NCBI RefSeq assembly: GCF_001493375.1
Contig: NZ_LN929894.1
Coordinates: 194,657-237,937 of the forward strand
Source of the DNA: Streptomyces specialis
Lineage (GTDB): Bacteria > Actinomycetota > Actinomycetes > Streptomycetales > Streptomycetaceae
Length of the DNA stretch: 43,281 bases
Direction of reading: 5' to 3'
The number at the start of each line of letters is the position of its first letter. Position 1 is the first letter of the stretch. The position numbers were made by a program, and so were the translations under genes. This document shows, in pieces, positions 26,138 to 34,109 of the stretch. The notes beneath the pieces were generated by a model, which saw nothing but the letters and a program-made list of their open reading frames with translations, made no database searches and was not told the DNA's origin.

Positions 26138-27555
26138 CCGGGACACCGTCCTTCGCGGGCCGGCGCGTCACCGTCGCCGGGCTCGGCGTCAGCGGGGTCA
26201 GCGCCGCCCGCGCCCTGGCCGGGCTCGGCGCCCTGGTCACCGTCGTGGACGCCGGAGAGGGCGAGCGGCAGCGCGCCCGCGCCGCCGAACTCGCCGCCGA
26301 CGGGATCGAGGTCAGGCCCGGCGACGGGGACACCCTGCCGGCGGGCACCGATCTGGTGGTCACCTCGCCCGGCTGGCTGCCGGACAGCCCGCTGTTCGCC
26401 GCCGCCGCGGCGGCCGGGGTGGAAGTCGTCGGGGACGTCGAGATCGCGTGGCGGCTGCGTGGCGAGAACGGGCCGCCCTGGCTCGCCGTCACCGGCACCA
26501 ACGGCAAGACCACGACGGTCCGCATGCTCGCCGCCATCCTCACGGCGGCGGGCCTGCGTACCGCCGCCGTCGGCAACATCGGCACCCCGATCATCGACAC
26601 CGTGCTGGCCGACCCGCCCTACGACGTGCTCGCGGTGGAACTGTCGAGCTACCAGTTGCACTGGGCGCCCTCGGTCCGCCCGCACTCGGCGGCCGTGCTC
26701 AACCTGGCGCCCGACCACCTCGACTGGCACGGCTCGATGGCGGCGTACGCGGCCGACAAGGGCCGGGTCTACCAGGGCAACCGGGTCGCCTGCGTCTACA
26801 ACGCCGCCGACCCGGCGACCGAGGCGCTGGTCCGCGAGGCCGACGTGGTGGAGGGCTGCCGGGCCGTCGGATTCACCCTCGGCCCGCCCGGCCTTTCCGA
26901 ACTCGGCGTCGTGGACGGCATCCTGGTCGACCGGGCCTTCGTCCCCGACCGGCGTCACACGGCCCAGGAGCTGGCCGAGGTCTCCGACGTCCGCCCGCCC
27001 GCCCCGCACAACATCGCCAACGCCCTGGCCGCCGCCGCCCTGGCCCGCGCCTACGGCGTGGAGCCCCGGGCGGTCCGGGACGGCCTGCGGGCCTTCCGCC
27101 CCGACGCGCACCGCATCGCGCACGTCGCGGACGTGGCGGGCGGGGCGTACGTGGACGACTCCAAAGCCACCAACACCCATGCCGCGCAGGCGTCCCTGAG
27201 TGCCTACGAGCCGGTCGTGTGGATCGCCGGCGGACTGGCCAAGGGCGCCACGTTCGACGAGCTGGTGGCCGGCGCCGCGGGGCGGCTGCGCGGCGCGGTG
27301 CTCATCGGCGCCGACCGGCACCTGATCGCCGCGGCCCTGGCGCGACACGCGCCGGATGTCCCGGTGGTGGACCTCGACCGGACCGACACTGGGGCGATGG
27401 CGGCGGCAGTGCGCGAGGCGTCCCGGCTCGCCCGCGAGGGGGACACCGTCCTGATGGCTCCGGCCTGTGCCTCGATGGACATGTTCACGAACTACACCGA
27501 GCGGGGCGACGCCTTCGCCGCCGCCGTCCGCGACCTGGCACGAGAAGAGCAGTAG
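26134..27555 (+). CDS. murD: UDP-MurNAc-L-alanine:D-glutamate ligase MurD
   Basis: ATP-dependent ligase adding D-Glu to UDP-MurNAc-L-Ala. GTG 26134 ([12 protein letters not shown]) overlaps the mraY stop codon. [18 protein letters not shown] is the N-terminal nucleotide-like fold, [14 protein letters not shown] the ATP loop, VELSSYQL and [12 protein letters not shown] the Mg/substrate blocks, and [13 protein letters not shown] the C-terminal domain motif. It ends [14 protein letters not shown]. 473 aa. The sequence downstream is disturbed by the ftsW hairpin artefact, but murD itself looks intact. Confidence 0.97.
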   Translation: MTGTPSFAGRRVTVAGLGVSGVSAARALAGLGALVTVVDAGEGERQRARAAELAADGIEVRPGDGDTLPAGTDLVVTSPGWLPDSPLFAAAAAAGVEVVGDVEIAWRLRGENGPPWLAVTGTNGKTTTVRMLAAILTAAGLRTAAVGNIGTPIIDTVLADPPYDVLAVELSSYQLHWAPSVRPHSAAVLNLAPDHLDWHGSMAAYAADKGRVYQGNRVACVYNAADPATEALVREADVVEGCRAVGFTLGPPGLSELGVVDGILVDRAFVPDRRHTAQELAEVSDVRPPAPHNIANALAAAALARAYGVEPRAVRDGLRAFRPDAHRIAHVADVAGGAYVDDSKATNTHAAQASLSAYEPVVWIAGGLAKGATFDELVAGAAGRLRGAVLIGADRHLIAAALARHAPDVPVVDLDRTDTGAMAAAVREASRLAREGDTVLMAPACASMDMFTNYTERGDAFAAAVRDLAREEQ

Positions 27556-27577
27556 CCCGCGGACCCGCCGGCGCGGG

Positions 27578-27659
27578 ACGAAGGAGGGGCCGACGATGAC
27601 GGCTGACCACCGGGCGACGCCGCCCGGTGGTCAGCCGTCATCGTCGGCCCCTCCTTCGT
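27578..27659. repeat. Perfect 39-bp fold-back inside the ftsW start (artefact)
   Basis: Bases 27578-27616 are the exact reverse complement of 27621-27659, with loop ACGC. The left arm is the natural ftsW start: ribosome binding site GGAGGGG, then ATG 27597 coding MTADHRA. The right arm is its false copy and introduces a stop codon. The repeat ends at the base before a degenerate mosaic end (27660). Confidence 0.9.
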
Positions 27660-27678
27660 AGATTTGTGTAACAGTCAG
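27660..27678 (+). other. Degenerate Nextera mosaic end
   Basis: This 19-mer begins AGATTTGTGT and matches the 19-bp Tn5 mosaic end (AGATGTGTATAAG...) at 15 of 19 positions. It sits exactly at the end of the 39-bp hairpin, so it is read as library-derived. Confidence 0.8.
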
Positions 27679-27689
27679 GTCAGAGACCG

Positions 27690-28943
27690 GTGCCCCTCCC
27701 GCCGCGCGCCCCTCGCCCACCCCAGTTCCTGGTCCGCGCGCGCCGGGCGTGGGACCGGCCCCTGACGGCCTATTACGTCATCATGGGCACCGGTCTGCTC
27801 ATCACCCTGCTCGGTCTGGTGATGGTCTTCTCCGCCTCCCAGATCCAGGCGCTGCGTTACGACCTGCCCGCCACGTTCTACTTCCGCAAGCAGTTGCTGG
27901 CCGCCGTGCTCGGGACCGGGCTGCTGTTCATCGCCTCCCGCGTGCCCGTGCGGCTGCTGCGCGCCCTCACCTACCCGTTCCTCGCCCTCACCGTCGTCCT
28001 GCTGGTCCTGGTCCAGGTGCCCGGCGTCGGGGTCGAGGTCAACGGCAGCACCAACTGGCTGGCGATCGGCGGCTCGTTCCAGCTCCAGCCCAGCGAGTTC
28101 GCCAAGCTGGCGCTGGTGCTCTGGGGCGCCGACCTCCTCGCCCGCAAGGGGGACAAGCGGCTGCTGACCCAGTGGCGGCACCTGCTGGTCCCGCTCGTCC
28201 CCGGCGCGCTGCTGGTCTGCGGCCTGGTCATGGTCGGCGGCGACATGGGCACCGTGATGATCCTGACGGCGATCCTCTTCGCGCTGCTGTGGCTGGCCGG
28301 CGCGCCCACCCGGCTGTTCTCCGGGGTGCTGGGCGCCGCAGCGGTCCTCGGCGCGCTCTTCATCGCCACCAGTCCGCACCGGATGGACCGGCTCGCCTGC
28401 ATGGGCGCCACCGATCCCGGCGAGAACGACCGCTGCTGGCAGGCCGTCCACGGGATCTACGCCCTCGCCTCGGGAGGGTGGTTCGGTTCCGGGCTGGGGG
28501 CCAGTGTGGAAAAATGGGGTGAACTCCCGGAGCCGCACACGGACTTCATCTTCGCCATCACCGGGGAGGAGCTCGGCCTGGCGGGTACGCTGTCGGTGCT
28601 CGCCCTCTTCGCGGCTCTAGGCTATGCGGGTATCCGCGTGGCCGGACGCACGGAGGACCCCTTCGTGAGGTATGCCGCGGGAGGGGTGACGGCCTGGCTC
28701 ATGGTCCAGACCGTGATCAACATCGGCGCGGTGCTGGGCCTGTTGCCCATCGCCGGGGTGCCCCTGCCGCTGTTCTCGTACGGGGGTTCCGCCCTGCTGC
28801 CCACCATGTTCGCCGTCGGTCTGCTGATCGCGTTCGCGCGCAGTGACCCGGCGGCGAGGGCGGCCCTGGCCATGCGGGGACCCGGGCTGAGATGGAAGAC
28901 GATGGGACGGCGCGTGAGAAGGGCGCTGTCCGGAGAGCGGTGA
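27690..28943 (+). CDS. ftsW: Septal peptidoglycan polymerase FtsW (start disrupted)
   Basis: SEDS-family glycosyltransferase that works with FtsI to build septal peptidoglycan. About ten transmembrane helices; family blocks FSASQIQALRYDLPATFYF, NGSTNWLAIGGSFQLQPSEF, GGDMGTVMI, PEPHTDFIFAITGEELG and PLPLFSYGGSAL are complete to the C-terminus. The real start is probably ATG 27597 (MTADHRA), now separated from the body by a hairpin and a mosaic-end remnant, so an unknown number of N-terminal residues are lost. GTG 27690 is only the first usable start after the damage. Confidence 0.93.
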   Translation: MPLPPRAPRPPQFLVRARRAWDRPLTAYYVIMGTGLLITLLGLVMVFSASQIQALRYDLPATFYFRKQLLAAVLGTGLLFIASRVPVRLLRALTYPFLALTVVLLVLVQVPGVGVEVNGSTNWLAIGGSFQLQPSEFAKLALVLWGADLLARKGDKRLLTQWRHLLVPLVPGALLVCGLVMVGGDMGTVMILTAILFALLWLAGAPTRLFSGVLGAAAVLGALFIATSPHRMDRLACMGATDPGENDRCWQAVHGIYALASGGWFGSGLGASVEKWGELPEPHTDFIFAITGEELGLAGTLSVLALFAALGYAGIRVAGRTEDPFVRYAAGGVTAWLMVQTVINIGAVLGLLPIAGVPLPLFSYGGSALLPTMFAVGLLIAFARSDPAARAALAMRGPGLRWKTMGRRVRRALSGER

Positions 28944-28949
28944 AATTCG

Positions 28950-30041
28950 GTGCATGTTGTCCTCGCCGGCGGGGGGACCGCCGGCCACATCGAGCCCGCG
29001 CTCGCCCTCGCGGACGCTCTGCGCAGGCACGATCCGACCGTGGGCATCACCGCCCTGGGCACGGAACGCGGCCTGGAGACGCGGCTGGTGCCCGAACGCG
29101 GCTACGAACTGGGCCTGATCCCCGCCGTGCCGCTGCCCCGCAAACCGACCCCGGAGCTGATCACGGTCCCGGGCCGGCTGCGCGGCACGATCAAGGCGGC
29201 GGAGGAGATCCTCGAACGCACCAAGGCGGACTGCGTGGTCGGCTTCGGCGGCTACGTCGCGCTCCCCGGCTATCTGGCCGCCAAGCACCTGCGGGTGCCG
29301 ATCGTGGTGCACGAGGCCAACGCCCGTCCCGGGCTCGCCAACCGGATCGGCGCGCGGTACACGAAGTTCGTCGCCGTCTCCACGCCGGAGAGCAAGCTCC
29401 GGCACGCCCGTTACATCGGCATCCCGCTGCGCCGCTCGATCGCCACGCTGGACCGCTCGGCGGTCCGGCACGAGGCCCGCGCGTTCTTCGGCCTGGACGC
29501 CAACCTGCCCACGCTGCTGGTCTCCGGCGGCTCGCAGGGCGCCCGGCGGCTGAACGAGGTCATCGCGACGGTCGTCCCCGCCCTCCAGCGCTCCGGCGTC
29601 CAGGTGCTGCACGCGGTCGGTCCGAAGAACGAACTGCCGCAGATCGACACCATGCCCGGAATGCCGCCTTATGTCCCGCTATCGTATGTGGACCGCATGG
29701 ACCTCGCGTACGCAGCGGCGGACATGATGCTCTGCCGCGCGGGCGCGATGACCGTGGCCGAACTCTCCGCCGTCGGGCTGCCCGCCGCCTACGTCCCGCT
29801 GCCGATCGGCAACGGCGAACAGCGGCTCAACGCCCAGCCGGTGGTCAAGGCCGGCGGCGGACTGCTGGTCGACGACGCGGAACTGACGCCGGAATGGGTC
29901 AGGAGCTCCGTCCTGCCGGTCCTCACCGACCCGGGACAGCTCCTGTCGATGTCCCGGGCCGCCGCCGAGTTCGGCCGCAGGGACTCGGACGAGCTGCTGC
30001 TCGGCATGGTGCACGAAGCGATCGCGGCGCGCAGGGCGTAG
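28950..30041 (+). CDS. murG: Lipid II synthase MurG
   Basis: Peripheral membrane glycosyltransferase that adds GlcNAc to lipid I, making lipid II. 363 aa, GT28 fold. The N-terminal loop VVLAGGGTAGHIEPALALA binds the lipid acceptor; FGGYVALPGYLAA, VVHEANARPGLANR, VSGGSQGARRLNEV and MLCRAGAMTVAELSAVGLPA (UDP-GlcNAc site) follow. GTG 28950 comes 6 nt after the ftsW stop with GGAGAG inside the ftsW end, so the two are co-translated. Confidence 0.97.
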   Translation: MHVVLAGGGTAGHIEPALALADALRRHDPTVGITALGTERGLETRLVPERGYELGLIPAVPLPRKPTPELITVPGRLRGTIKAAEEILERTKADCVVGFGGYVALPGYLAAKHLRVPIVVHEANARPGLANRIGARYTKFVAVSTPESKLRHARYIGIPLRRSIATLDRSAVRHEARAFFGLDANLPTLLVSGGSQGARRLNEVIATVVPALQRSGVQVLHAVGPKNELPQIDTMPGMPPYVPLSYVDRMDLAYAAADMMLCRAGAMTVAELSAVGLPAAYVPLPIGNGEQRLNAQPVVKAGGGLLVDDAELTPEWVRSSVLPVLTDPGQLLSMSRAAAEFGRRDSDELLLGMVHEAIAARRA

Positions 30042-30066
30042 CCGCGGACCGGGGAGATGAGAGAGC

Positions 30067-30876
30067 GTGGCCGGAGCGACGACCGCCCAGCGCGGTGGTG
30101 AGCGACGTCGGTCGGACTCCGGCCCGCGCACACCGCCCCGGCGCGGTCCGCGCCCGCTCCCGCGGCGCGTCCGCCTGCTGCTGGTGGTGCTCGCGGTGAC
30201 GCTGACCGTGGGTGGCTTCGGCACCTGGGTGCTGTACGGCTCGGACTGGCTGCGGATCGAACAGGTCTCGGTGCGCTGGGACGAGGACAGCCCGGCGAAG
30301 CTGACGGAGGACCAGGTCCTGGCCGCCGCGGGCGTCTCCCTGGGCTCCCCGATGGCGTCCCTCGACCAGGACGCCGTCAGCGACCGGATGCTGGAGGCGC
30401 TGCCGCGCCTGGCGTCGGTGGACGTGGTCCGGGCCTGGCCGCACGGGGTTTCGCTGAAGGTCCGCGAGCGCGAGGCCGAGGTGCTGATCCCGGACGACGG
30501 CGCCTACGCCGAGGTGGACGCCGACGGCGTGCGGTTCGGCGAGGTGGACGAGGCCGTGGCGGGCGTGCCGTTGCTCGAACTCGACCTGGACGACAGCCCG
30601 AGCACCCGCCGGTTCGGCGAGGACCGTATCCGCGCCGAGGCGGTGACCGTGGCGGCGGCCCTGCCGGAATCCGTCCGCCGCGACACGCGTGTCATCCGGG
30701 TCACCTCTTACGACTCCATCACTTTGGAGTTGTCGGACGACCGCACCGTGCGGTGGGGAAGTGCGGAGGACTCGGCAGCCAAGGCCGAGGCACTCGGCGT
30801 AGTCATGCGTGCGGCCGGTGATGCCCGCCACTTCGATGTGAGTGTCCCCAGTGCCCCTGCGGTGGTGGGAGGTTGA
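30067..30876 (+). CDS. ftsQ: Cell division protein FtsQ
   Basis: Bitopic divisome protein of 269 aa. A basic, Arg/Pro-rich cytoplasmic N-terminus (1-33) leads to one transmembrane helix (about 35-57, LLLVVLAVTLTVGGFGTWVL). The POTRA domain follows (IEQVSVRWDED to VVRAWPHGVSLKVRERE), then the FtsQ/DivIB domain (VDADGVRF, PLLELD). It starts at GTG 30067 after GGGGAGATGAGAG. It anchors FtsB/FtsL; ftsL should be upstream but is lost in the assembly gap at 19909-20139. Confidence 0.94.
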   Translation: MAGATTAQRGGERRRSDSGPRTPPRRGPRPLPRRVRLLLVVLAVTLTVGGFGTWVLYGSDWLRIEQVSVRWDEDSPAKLTEDQVLAAAGVSLGSPMASLDQDAVSDRMLEALPRLASVDVVRAWPHGVSLKVREREAEVLIPDDGAYAEVDADGVRFGEVDEAVAGVPLLELDLDDSPSTRRFGEDRIRAEAVTVAAALPESVRRDTRVIRVTSYDSITLELSDDRTVRWGSAEDSAAKAEALGVVMRAAGDARHFDVSVPSAPAVVGG

Positions 30877-30903
30877 CGTGCCCCGCGCGTGATCACATAG
30901 GGT
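30873..30903 (+). promoter_or_regulatory. Putative distal ftsZ promoter
   Basis: TTGACG (30873-30878), overlapping the ftsQ stop codon, and TAGGGT (30898-30903) are separated by 19 bp. The hexamers are good for Streptomyces but the spacing is slightly long. Confidence 0.45.
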
Positions 30904-30927
30904 GAAAAGAAAAACAGGAGGTTCGGC

Positions 30928-31002
30928 GTGTTCGTTGAACGCGTACCACTTGTCGACTTAGTGTCCGTTCCGAGGATTCCAAGGAACGGCGAGCACAGGT
31001 AA
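30928..31002 (+). CDS. Candidate 24-codon small ORF between ftsQ and ftsZ
   Basis: GTG 30928 is preceded by a perfect AGGAGG (30916-30921) at 6-nt spacing. The frame reads MFVERVPLVDLVSVPRIP then RNGEHR and stops at TAA 31000-31002. The peptide would be mildly basic, with a hydrophobic centre. The stop codon overlaps the left arm of the inverted repeat at 31001-31025. A proposed ftsZ promoter (30935-30964) lies inside it, so only transcripts from the distal promoter would carry the complete ORF. It could encode a peptide, act as a leader for ftsZ, or be chance. No family is recognised. Confidence 0.4.
   Translation: MFVERVPLVDLVSVPRIPRNGEHR
30935..30964 (+). promoter_or_regulatory. Putative main ftsZ promoter
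   Basis: TTGAAC (30935-30940), an 18-bp spacer and TAGTGT (30959-30964), a good match to Streptomyces vegetative promoters. It gives an ftsZ leader of about 150 nt. Several ftsZ promoters, one induced at sporulation, are known in Streptomyces; which one this is cannot be told here. Confidence 0.6.
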
Positions 31003-31025
31003 CCCTAAACTTGAGCGTTAGGGTT
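31001..31025. repeat. 8-bp perfect inverted repeat in the ftsZ leader
   Basis: AACCCTAA (31001-31008) and TTAGGGTT (31018-31025) with a 9-nt spacer. It is AT-richer than its surroundings and could be an operator or an mRNA hairpin. TAGGGT inside the right arm could also be a -10 box. A second repeat, CCGTTCC / GGAACGG (30965-30971 and 30983-30989), lies just upstream. Confidence 0.6.
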
Positions 31026-31120
31026 CGGGGCGGCTTATCCCTCCGCCCCATCGGCATGAGTCGGCGCACTGCGGCACCCGCGGAGCGACGACACGTAAAT
31101 CGAGGCGAGAGGCCTTCGAC

Positions 31121-32362
31121 GTGGCAGCACCGCAGAACTACCTCGCAGTCATCAAGGTCGTCGGAATCGGCGGCGGTGGCGTCAACGCCATCAACCGGAT
31201 GATCGAGGTCGGTCTCAAGGGCGTCGAGTTCATCGCGATCAACACCGATGCGCAGGCGCTGCTGATGAGCGACGCCGACGTCAAGCTCGACGTCGGCCGT
31301 GAGCTCACCCGCGGGCTGGGCGCGGGCGCCAATCCGGACGTCGGTCGCAAGGCTGCCGAAGACCACCGTGAGGAGATCGAGGAGGTCCTCAAGGGGGCCG
31401 ACATGGTCTTCGTCACCGCGGGCGAGGGCGGCGGCACCGGTACGGGTGGTGCTCCGGTCGTGGCGAACATCGCACGCTCCCTGGGCGCGCTGACCATCGG
31501 CGTGGTCACCCGTCCGTTCACCTTCGAGGGCCGCCGTCGCGCCAACCAGGCGGAGGACGGCATCGCCAGCCTGCGCGACGAGGTCGACACCCTCATCGTC
31601 ATCCCCAACGACCGGCTGCTGTCGATCTCGGACCGCCAGGTCAGCGTGCTGGACGCCTTCAAGTCCGCCGACCAGGTCCTGCTGTCCGGTGTGCAGGGCA
31701 TCACCGATCTCATCACCACCCCCGGCCTGATCAACCTGGACTTCGCGGATGTGAAGTCCGTGATGTCCGAGGCCGGTTCGGCTCTCATGGGCATCGGCTC
31801 GGCCCGCGGCGACGACCGCGCGGTGGCCGCCGCCGAGATGGCCATCTCCTCCCCGCTGCTCGAGGCGTCGATCGACGGCGCCCGCGGCGTGCTGCTGTCC
31901 ATCTCCGGCGGCTCCGACCTCGGTCTGTTCGAGATCAACGAGGCGGCGCAGCTCGTCAGCGAGGCGGCCCACCCCGAGGCGAACATCATCTTCGGCGCCG
32001 TCATCGACGACGCGCTCGGCGACGAGGTGCGGGTCACCGTGATCGCCGCCGGTTTCGACGGTGGCCAGCCACCGGCCCGGTCCCGGGACAAGGCGCTCGG
32101 GAACTACGGCGCCAAGGAGGAGCCGGCCCCGCCGGTGCAGGACCGGGTCGCGGCCGAGCCGGAGCCGGAGCGGCCCGCGTTCGGCGGCCTGGGCGCGCTG
32201 CCCTCGCGCGAGGCGGGCGTGCTCGCCGACCGCGACGGCTCCGCCGAGCAGGCCGAGCCGGCCCGCGAGCCGCTGAAGGGCGGCGCCCCGCAGGTTCCGT
32301 CGGCCCGGCCCTACGACGGCGGCCAGGTCGAGGAGCTCGATGTGCCCGACTTCCTCAAGTAG
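31121..32362 (+). CDS. ftsZ: Cell division GTPase FtsZ
   Basis: Tubulin homologue that polymerises into the division ring, and in Streptomyces into vegetative cross-walls and sporulation ladders. 413 aa. GTG 31121 has GAGAGG upstream. [16 protein letters not shown] and [16 protein letters not shown] form the GTP site; the synergy (T7) loop is [12 protein letters not shown] disordered Pro/Glu-rich linker starts at about 320, and the C-terminal docking peptide is LDVPDFLK. Preceded by a 244-bp leader with two putative promoters, two inverted repeats and a small ORF, consistent with heavy transcriptional control. Confidence 0.99.
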   Translation: MAAPQNYLAVIKVVGIGGGGVNAINRMIEVGLKGVEFIAINTDAQALLMSDADVKLDVGRELTRGLGAGANPDVGRKAAEDHREEIEEVLKGADMVFVTAGEGGGTGTGGAPVVANIARSLGALTIGVVTRPFTFEGRRRANQAEDGIASLRDEVDTLIVIPNDRLLSISDRQVSVLDAFKSADQVLLSGVQGITDLITTPGLINLDFADVKSVMSEAGSALMGIGSARGDDRAVAAAEMAISSPLLEASIDGARGVLLSISGGSDLGLFEINEAAQLVSEAAHPEANIIFGAVIDDALGDEVRVTVIAAGFDGGQPPARSRDKALGNYGAKEEPAPPVQDRVAAEPEPERPAFGGLGALPSREAGVLADRDGSAEQAEPAREPLKGGAPQVPSARPYDGGQVEELDVPDFLK

Positions 32363-32406
32363 GAGAAGCTGTCTCCTATGACGCTTGTGAACGAAGCCGG
32401 GCCTCA

Positions 32407-33144
32407 GTGATAGATCGCCTCAGCACGACGAGCGGCGCCCGTTTCGCCTTCACCGACAGGTGGGGCGGAGCGAGCGCCGCTCCGTATGACACGCTCAATC
32501 TCGGCGGCGCCGTCGGTGACGACCCCGCCACCGTGCGCCACAACCGGGAGCTGGCCGCCAAGGCGCTCGGGCTCGACCCGGCCCGGGTGCGCTGGATGAA
32601 CCAGGTGCACGGCCGGACTGTGGTGATCGCCGGGGGAGACGAGCCGGGCACCGCCGGGCGGTCGCCCGAGGCGGACGGCGTGGTCACCGCCGAGCGGGGG
32701 CTCGCGCTCGCGGTGCTGACCGCCGACTGCACTCCCGTGCTCCTGGCCGACCCGGTCGCCGGAGTCGCCGGCGCCGCCCACGCCGGGCGCCCCGGTCTCC
32801 TGGCCGGTGTGGTGCCCGCGACCGTGGCCGCGATGCGCTCCCTCGGCGCCGAACCGGGCCGGATCGTGGCCCGCACCGGGCCCTCGGTGTGCGGCCGTTG
32901 CTACGAAGTGCCGGCCCGGATGCGCGAGGAGGCCGGGCGGACCGTGCCCGGCAGCGCGGCCACCACCCGCCGGGGCACCCCGGCCATCGACATCCCGGCG
33001 GGCGTACGGGCGCAGTTGACCGCGTGCGGGATCACGGACATCGCGCTCTCACCGGTCTGCACCCTCGAATCGCCCGACCACTTCTCCTACCGCCGCGACC
33101 GGACGACGGGCCGGCTGGCGAGTTACGTCTGGGTGACCGCGTGA
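32407..33144 (+). CDS. ylmD: YlmD/PgeF-family protein (LACC1-like purine nucleoside enzyme)
   Basis: A 245-aa protein of the YfiH/LACC1 family, linked to peptidoglycan editing and to purine nucleoside phosphorylase/deaminase activity in other organisms. Family blocks are FTDRWGGASAAPYDTLNLG, VRWMNQVHG, ADGVVTAERGLAL, LTADCTPVLLADP (metal-ligand Cys), AAHAGRPGLLAG and GPSVCGRCYEVP. The usual HAGWRG is HAGRPG. GTG 32407 has no strong ribosome binding site; the last codons overlap the ylmE start (GTGA). Confidence 0.9.
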   Translation: MIDRLSTTSGARFAFTDRWGGASAAPYDTLNLGGAVGDDPATVRHNRELAAKALGLDPARVRWMNQVHGRTVVIAGGDEPGTAGRSPEADGVVTAERGLALAVLTADCTPVLLADPVAGVAGAAHAGRPGLLAGVVPATVAAMRSLGAEPGRIVARTGPSVCGRCYEVPARMREEAGRTVPGSAATTRRGTPAIDIPAGVRAQLTACGITDIALSPVCTLESPDHFSYRRDRTTGRLASYVWVTA

Positions 33145-33568
33145 GCGTCGGACACCGGGCCGCCCGTGAGGTGGAGTTGGCCGCCGGGCTCGCCCGGGTG
33201 GAGGAGCGCATAGCCCGCGCTTGTGACGTGGCGGGGCGCGCGCGGGAGGACGTGACTCTGATCGTCGTCTCCAAGACCTATCCCGCCGAGGACGTCCGGC
33301 TGCTGGCGGAGCTGGGGGTCCGGCAGTTCGCCGAGAACCGTGACCAGGAGGCGGCGGCCAAGGCCGCCGCGTGCGCGGATCTCGGGCTGACCTGGCATTT
33401 CGTCGGGCAGTTGCAGACGAACAAGGCCCGTTCGGTCGTCGCGTACGCGGACTGCGTGCACTCCGTGGACCGCGGGCGGCTCGTCGCCGCGCTCTCCTCG
33501 GCGGTGGTGAATTCCGGACGCGCGCCCCTGGACTGCCTCGTGCAGGTCGCGCTGGAGAAGGAGTCGGG
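33141..33568 (+). CDS. ylmE: YggS/YlmE-family PLP-binding protein (3' end replaced by adapter)
   Basis: Pyridoxal-phosphate homeostasis protein, alanine-racemase-like TIM barrel with one domain. GTG 33141 overlaps the ylmD stop. Lys45 in IVVSKTYPAED is the PLP-binding lysine. FAENRDQEAAAKA and WHFVGQLQTNKARSV are diagnostic, and HSVDRGRL and VQVALEKESG follow. After about 142 residues the frame enters an error-rich Nextera adapter (LYTPARADEE), so roughly the last 40% is lost and the longer ORF is an artefact. Confidence 0.95.
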
Positions 33569-33633
33569 CTTATACACACCTGCCCGTGCCGACGAAGAGG
33601 CTATGTCTGCTCTCCATGGTACCCGCCCCAGCA
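33569..33633 (+). other. Error-rich Nextera i5 adapter (contaminant)
   Basis: CTTATACACACCTG (33569-33582) matches the mosaic end with one change, and TGCCGACGA (33587-33595) is the exact end of the read-1 primer complement. AGAGGCTA (33596-33603) resembles an 8-nt i5 index with one miscall. 33604-33633 resembles the P5 flow-cell sequence with many errors. Confidence 0.92.
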
Positions 33634-33715
33634 TACACAAAGCACACGCTCCCACGCTAACACTCGCGCTTCACTCTAACGTATCAGCTCGACTGACCGT
33701 GCTGCCCTGCACCGT
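33634..33715. other. Low-quality filler where sepF, ylmG and most of divIVA should be
   Basis: Random-looking, AT-richer sequence with no coding signal, between the adapter and the genuine divIVA tail. In Streptomyces the order ylmE-sepF-ylmG-divIVA is conserved, so two whole genes and most of a third are missing from this assembly. Confidence 0.8.
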
Positions 33716-34033
33716 AAAGCCGCCGCGTCGCTGCCCCCGTCGCCCACGCCCTCGCTGGCGTCGGCGGGTGCCCCGGCCGGTCCCGGTGGTGGCGCGATGG
33801 GCGGCCACCAGTCGCTCGGCTCGTCCCAGCAGATGGGTGGTCACGGCTCCCACGGGACGCACGCCGGTCACGGTGGCCCGAGCGCCGCGCCGTCCTACGG
33901 CGGTGGCGGGCAGCAGCAGATGTCGCCGGCGATGACGCAGCCGATGGCGCCGGTGCGGCCCCAGGGGCCGCAGCCGATGCAGCAGGCGCCGTCCCCGATG
34001 CGGGGCTTCCTGATCGACGAGGACGACAACTGA
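33716..34033 (+). CDS. divIVA: C-terminal tail of the polar growth protein DivIVA (5' part missing)
   Basis: Only the disordered C-terminal tail (about 105 residues) remains: KAAASLPPSPTPSLASAG, then Gly/Gln/Met/His-rich stretches (GGHQSLGSSQQMGGHG, GGGGQQQMSPAMTQPMAPV) ending SPMRGFLIDEDDN, the conserved Streptomyces DivIVA terminus. The N-terminal membrane-binding domain and both coiled coils are lost. DivIVA marks hyphal tips and recruits the polar wall machinery. The ATG at 33797 inside the tail is not a real start. Confidence 0.9.
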   Translation, partial: KAAASLPPSPTPSLASAGAPAGPGGGAMGGHQSLGSSQQMGGHGSHGTHAGHGGPSAAPSYGGGGQQQMSPAMTQPMAPVRPQGPQPMQQAPSPMRGFLIDEDDN

Positions 34034-34053
34034 CGCGTGTGACAGCGTGGTTG

Positions 34054-34094
34054 AGGGGCGGGGCCCGGACTCGATGAGTCCGGGCCCCGCCCCT
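34054..34094. terminator. Strong terminator at the end of the dcw cluster
   Basis: A perfect 19-bp GC-rich stem (34054-34072 with 34076-34094) and a tiny loop lie between the convergent divIVA (stop at 34033) and ileS (stop at 34110) genes, so it probably serves both strands. Confidence 0.9.
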
Positions 34095-34109
34095 TCACCG
34101 TCCCCCGCG

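Noticed and set aside
31001..31025. Telomere-like repeat (TTAGGG)
   Set aside because: There is a single copy in an inverted repeat; Streptomyces telomeres are different, and the position before ftsZ points to gene control.
32361..32377. Terminator after ftsZ
   Set aside because: The stem is only 6 bp, and ylmD follows closely as part of the same cluster.
32378..32410. A 10-codon ORF (MTLVNEAGPQ) between ftsZ and ylmD
   Set aside because: It lacks a ribosome binding site and is short enough to be chance.
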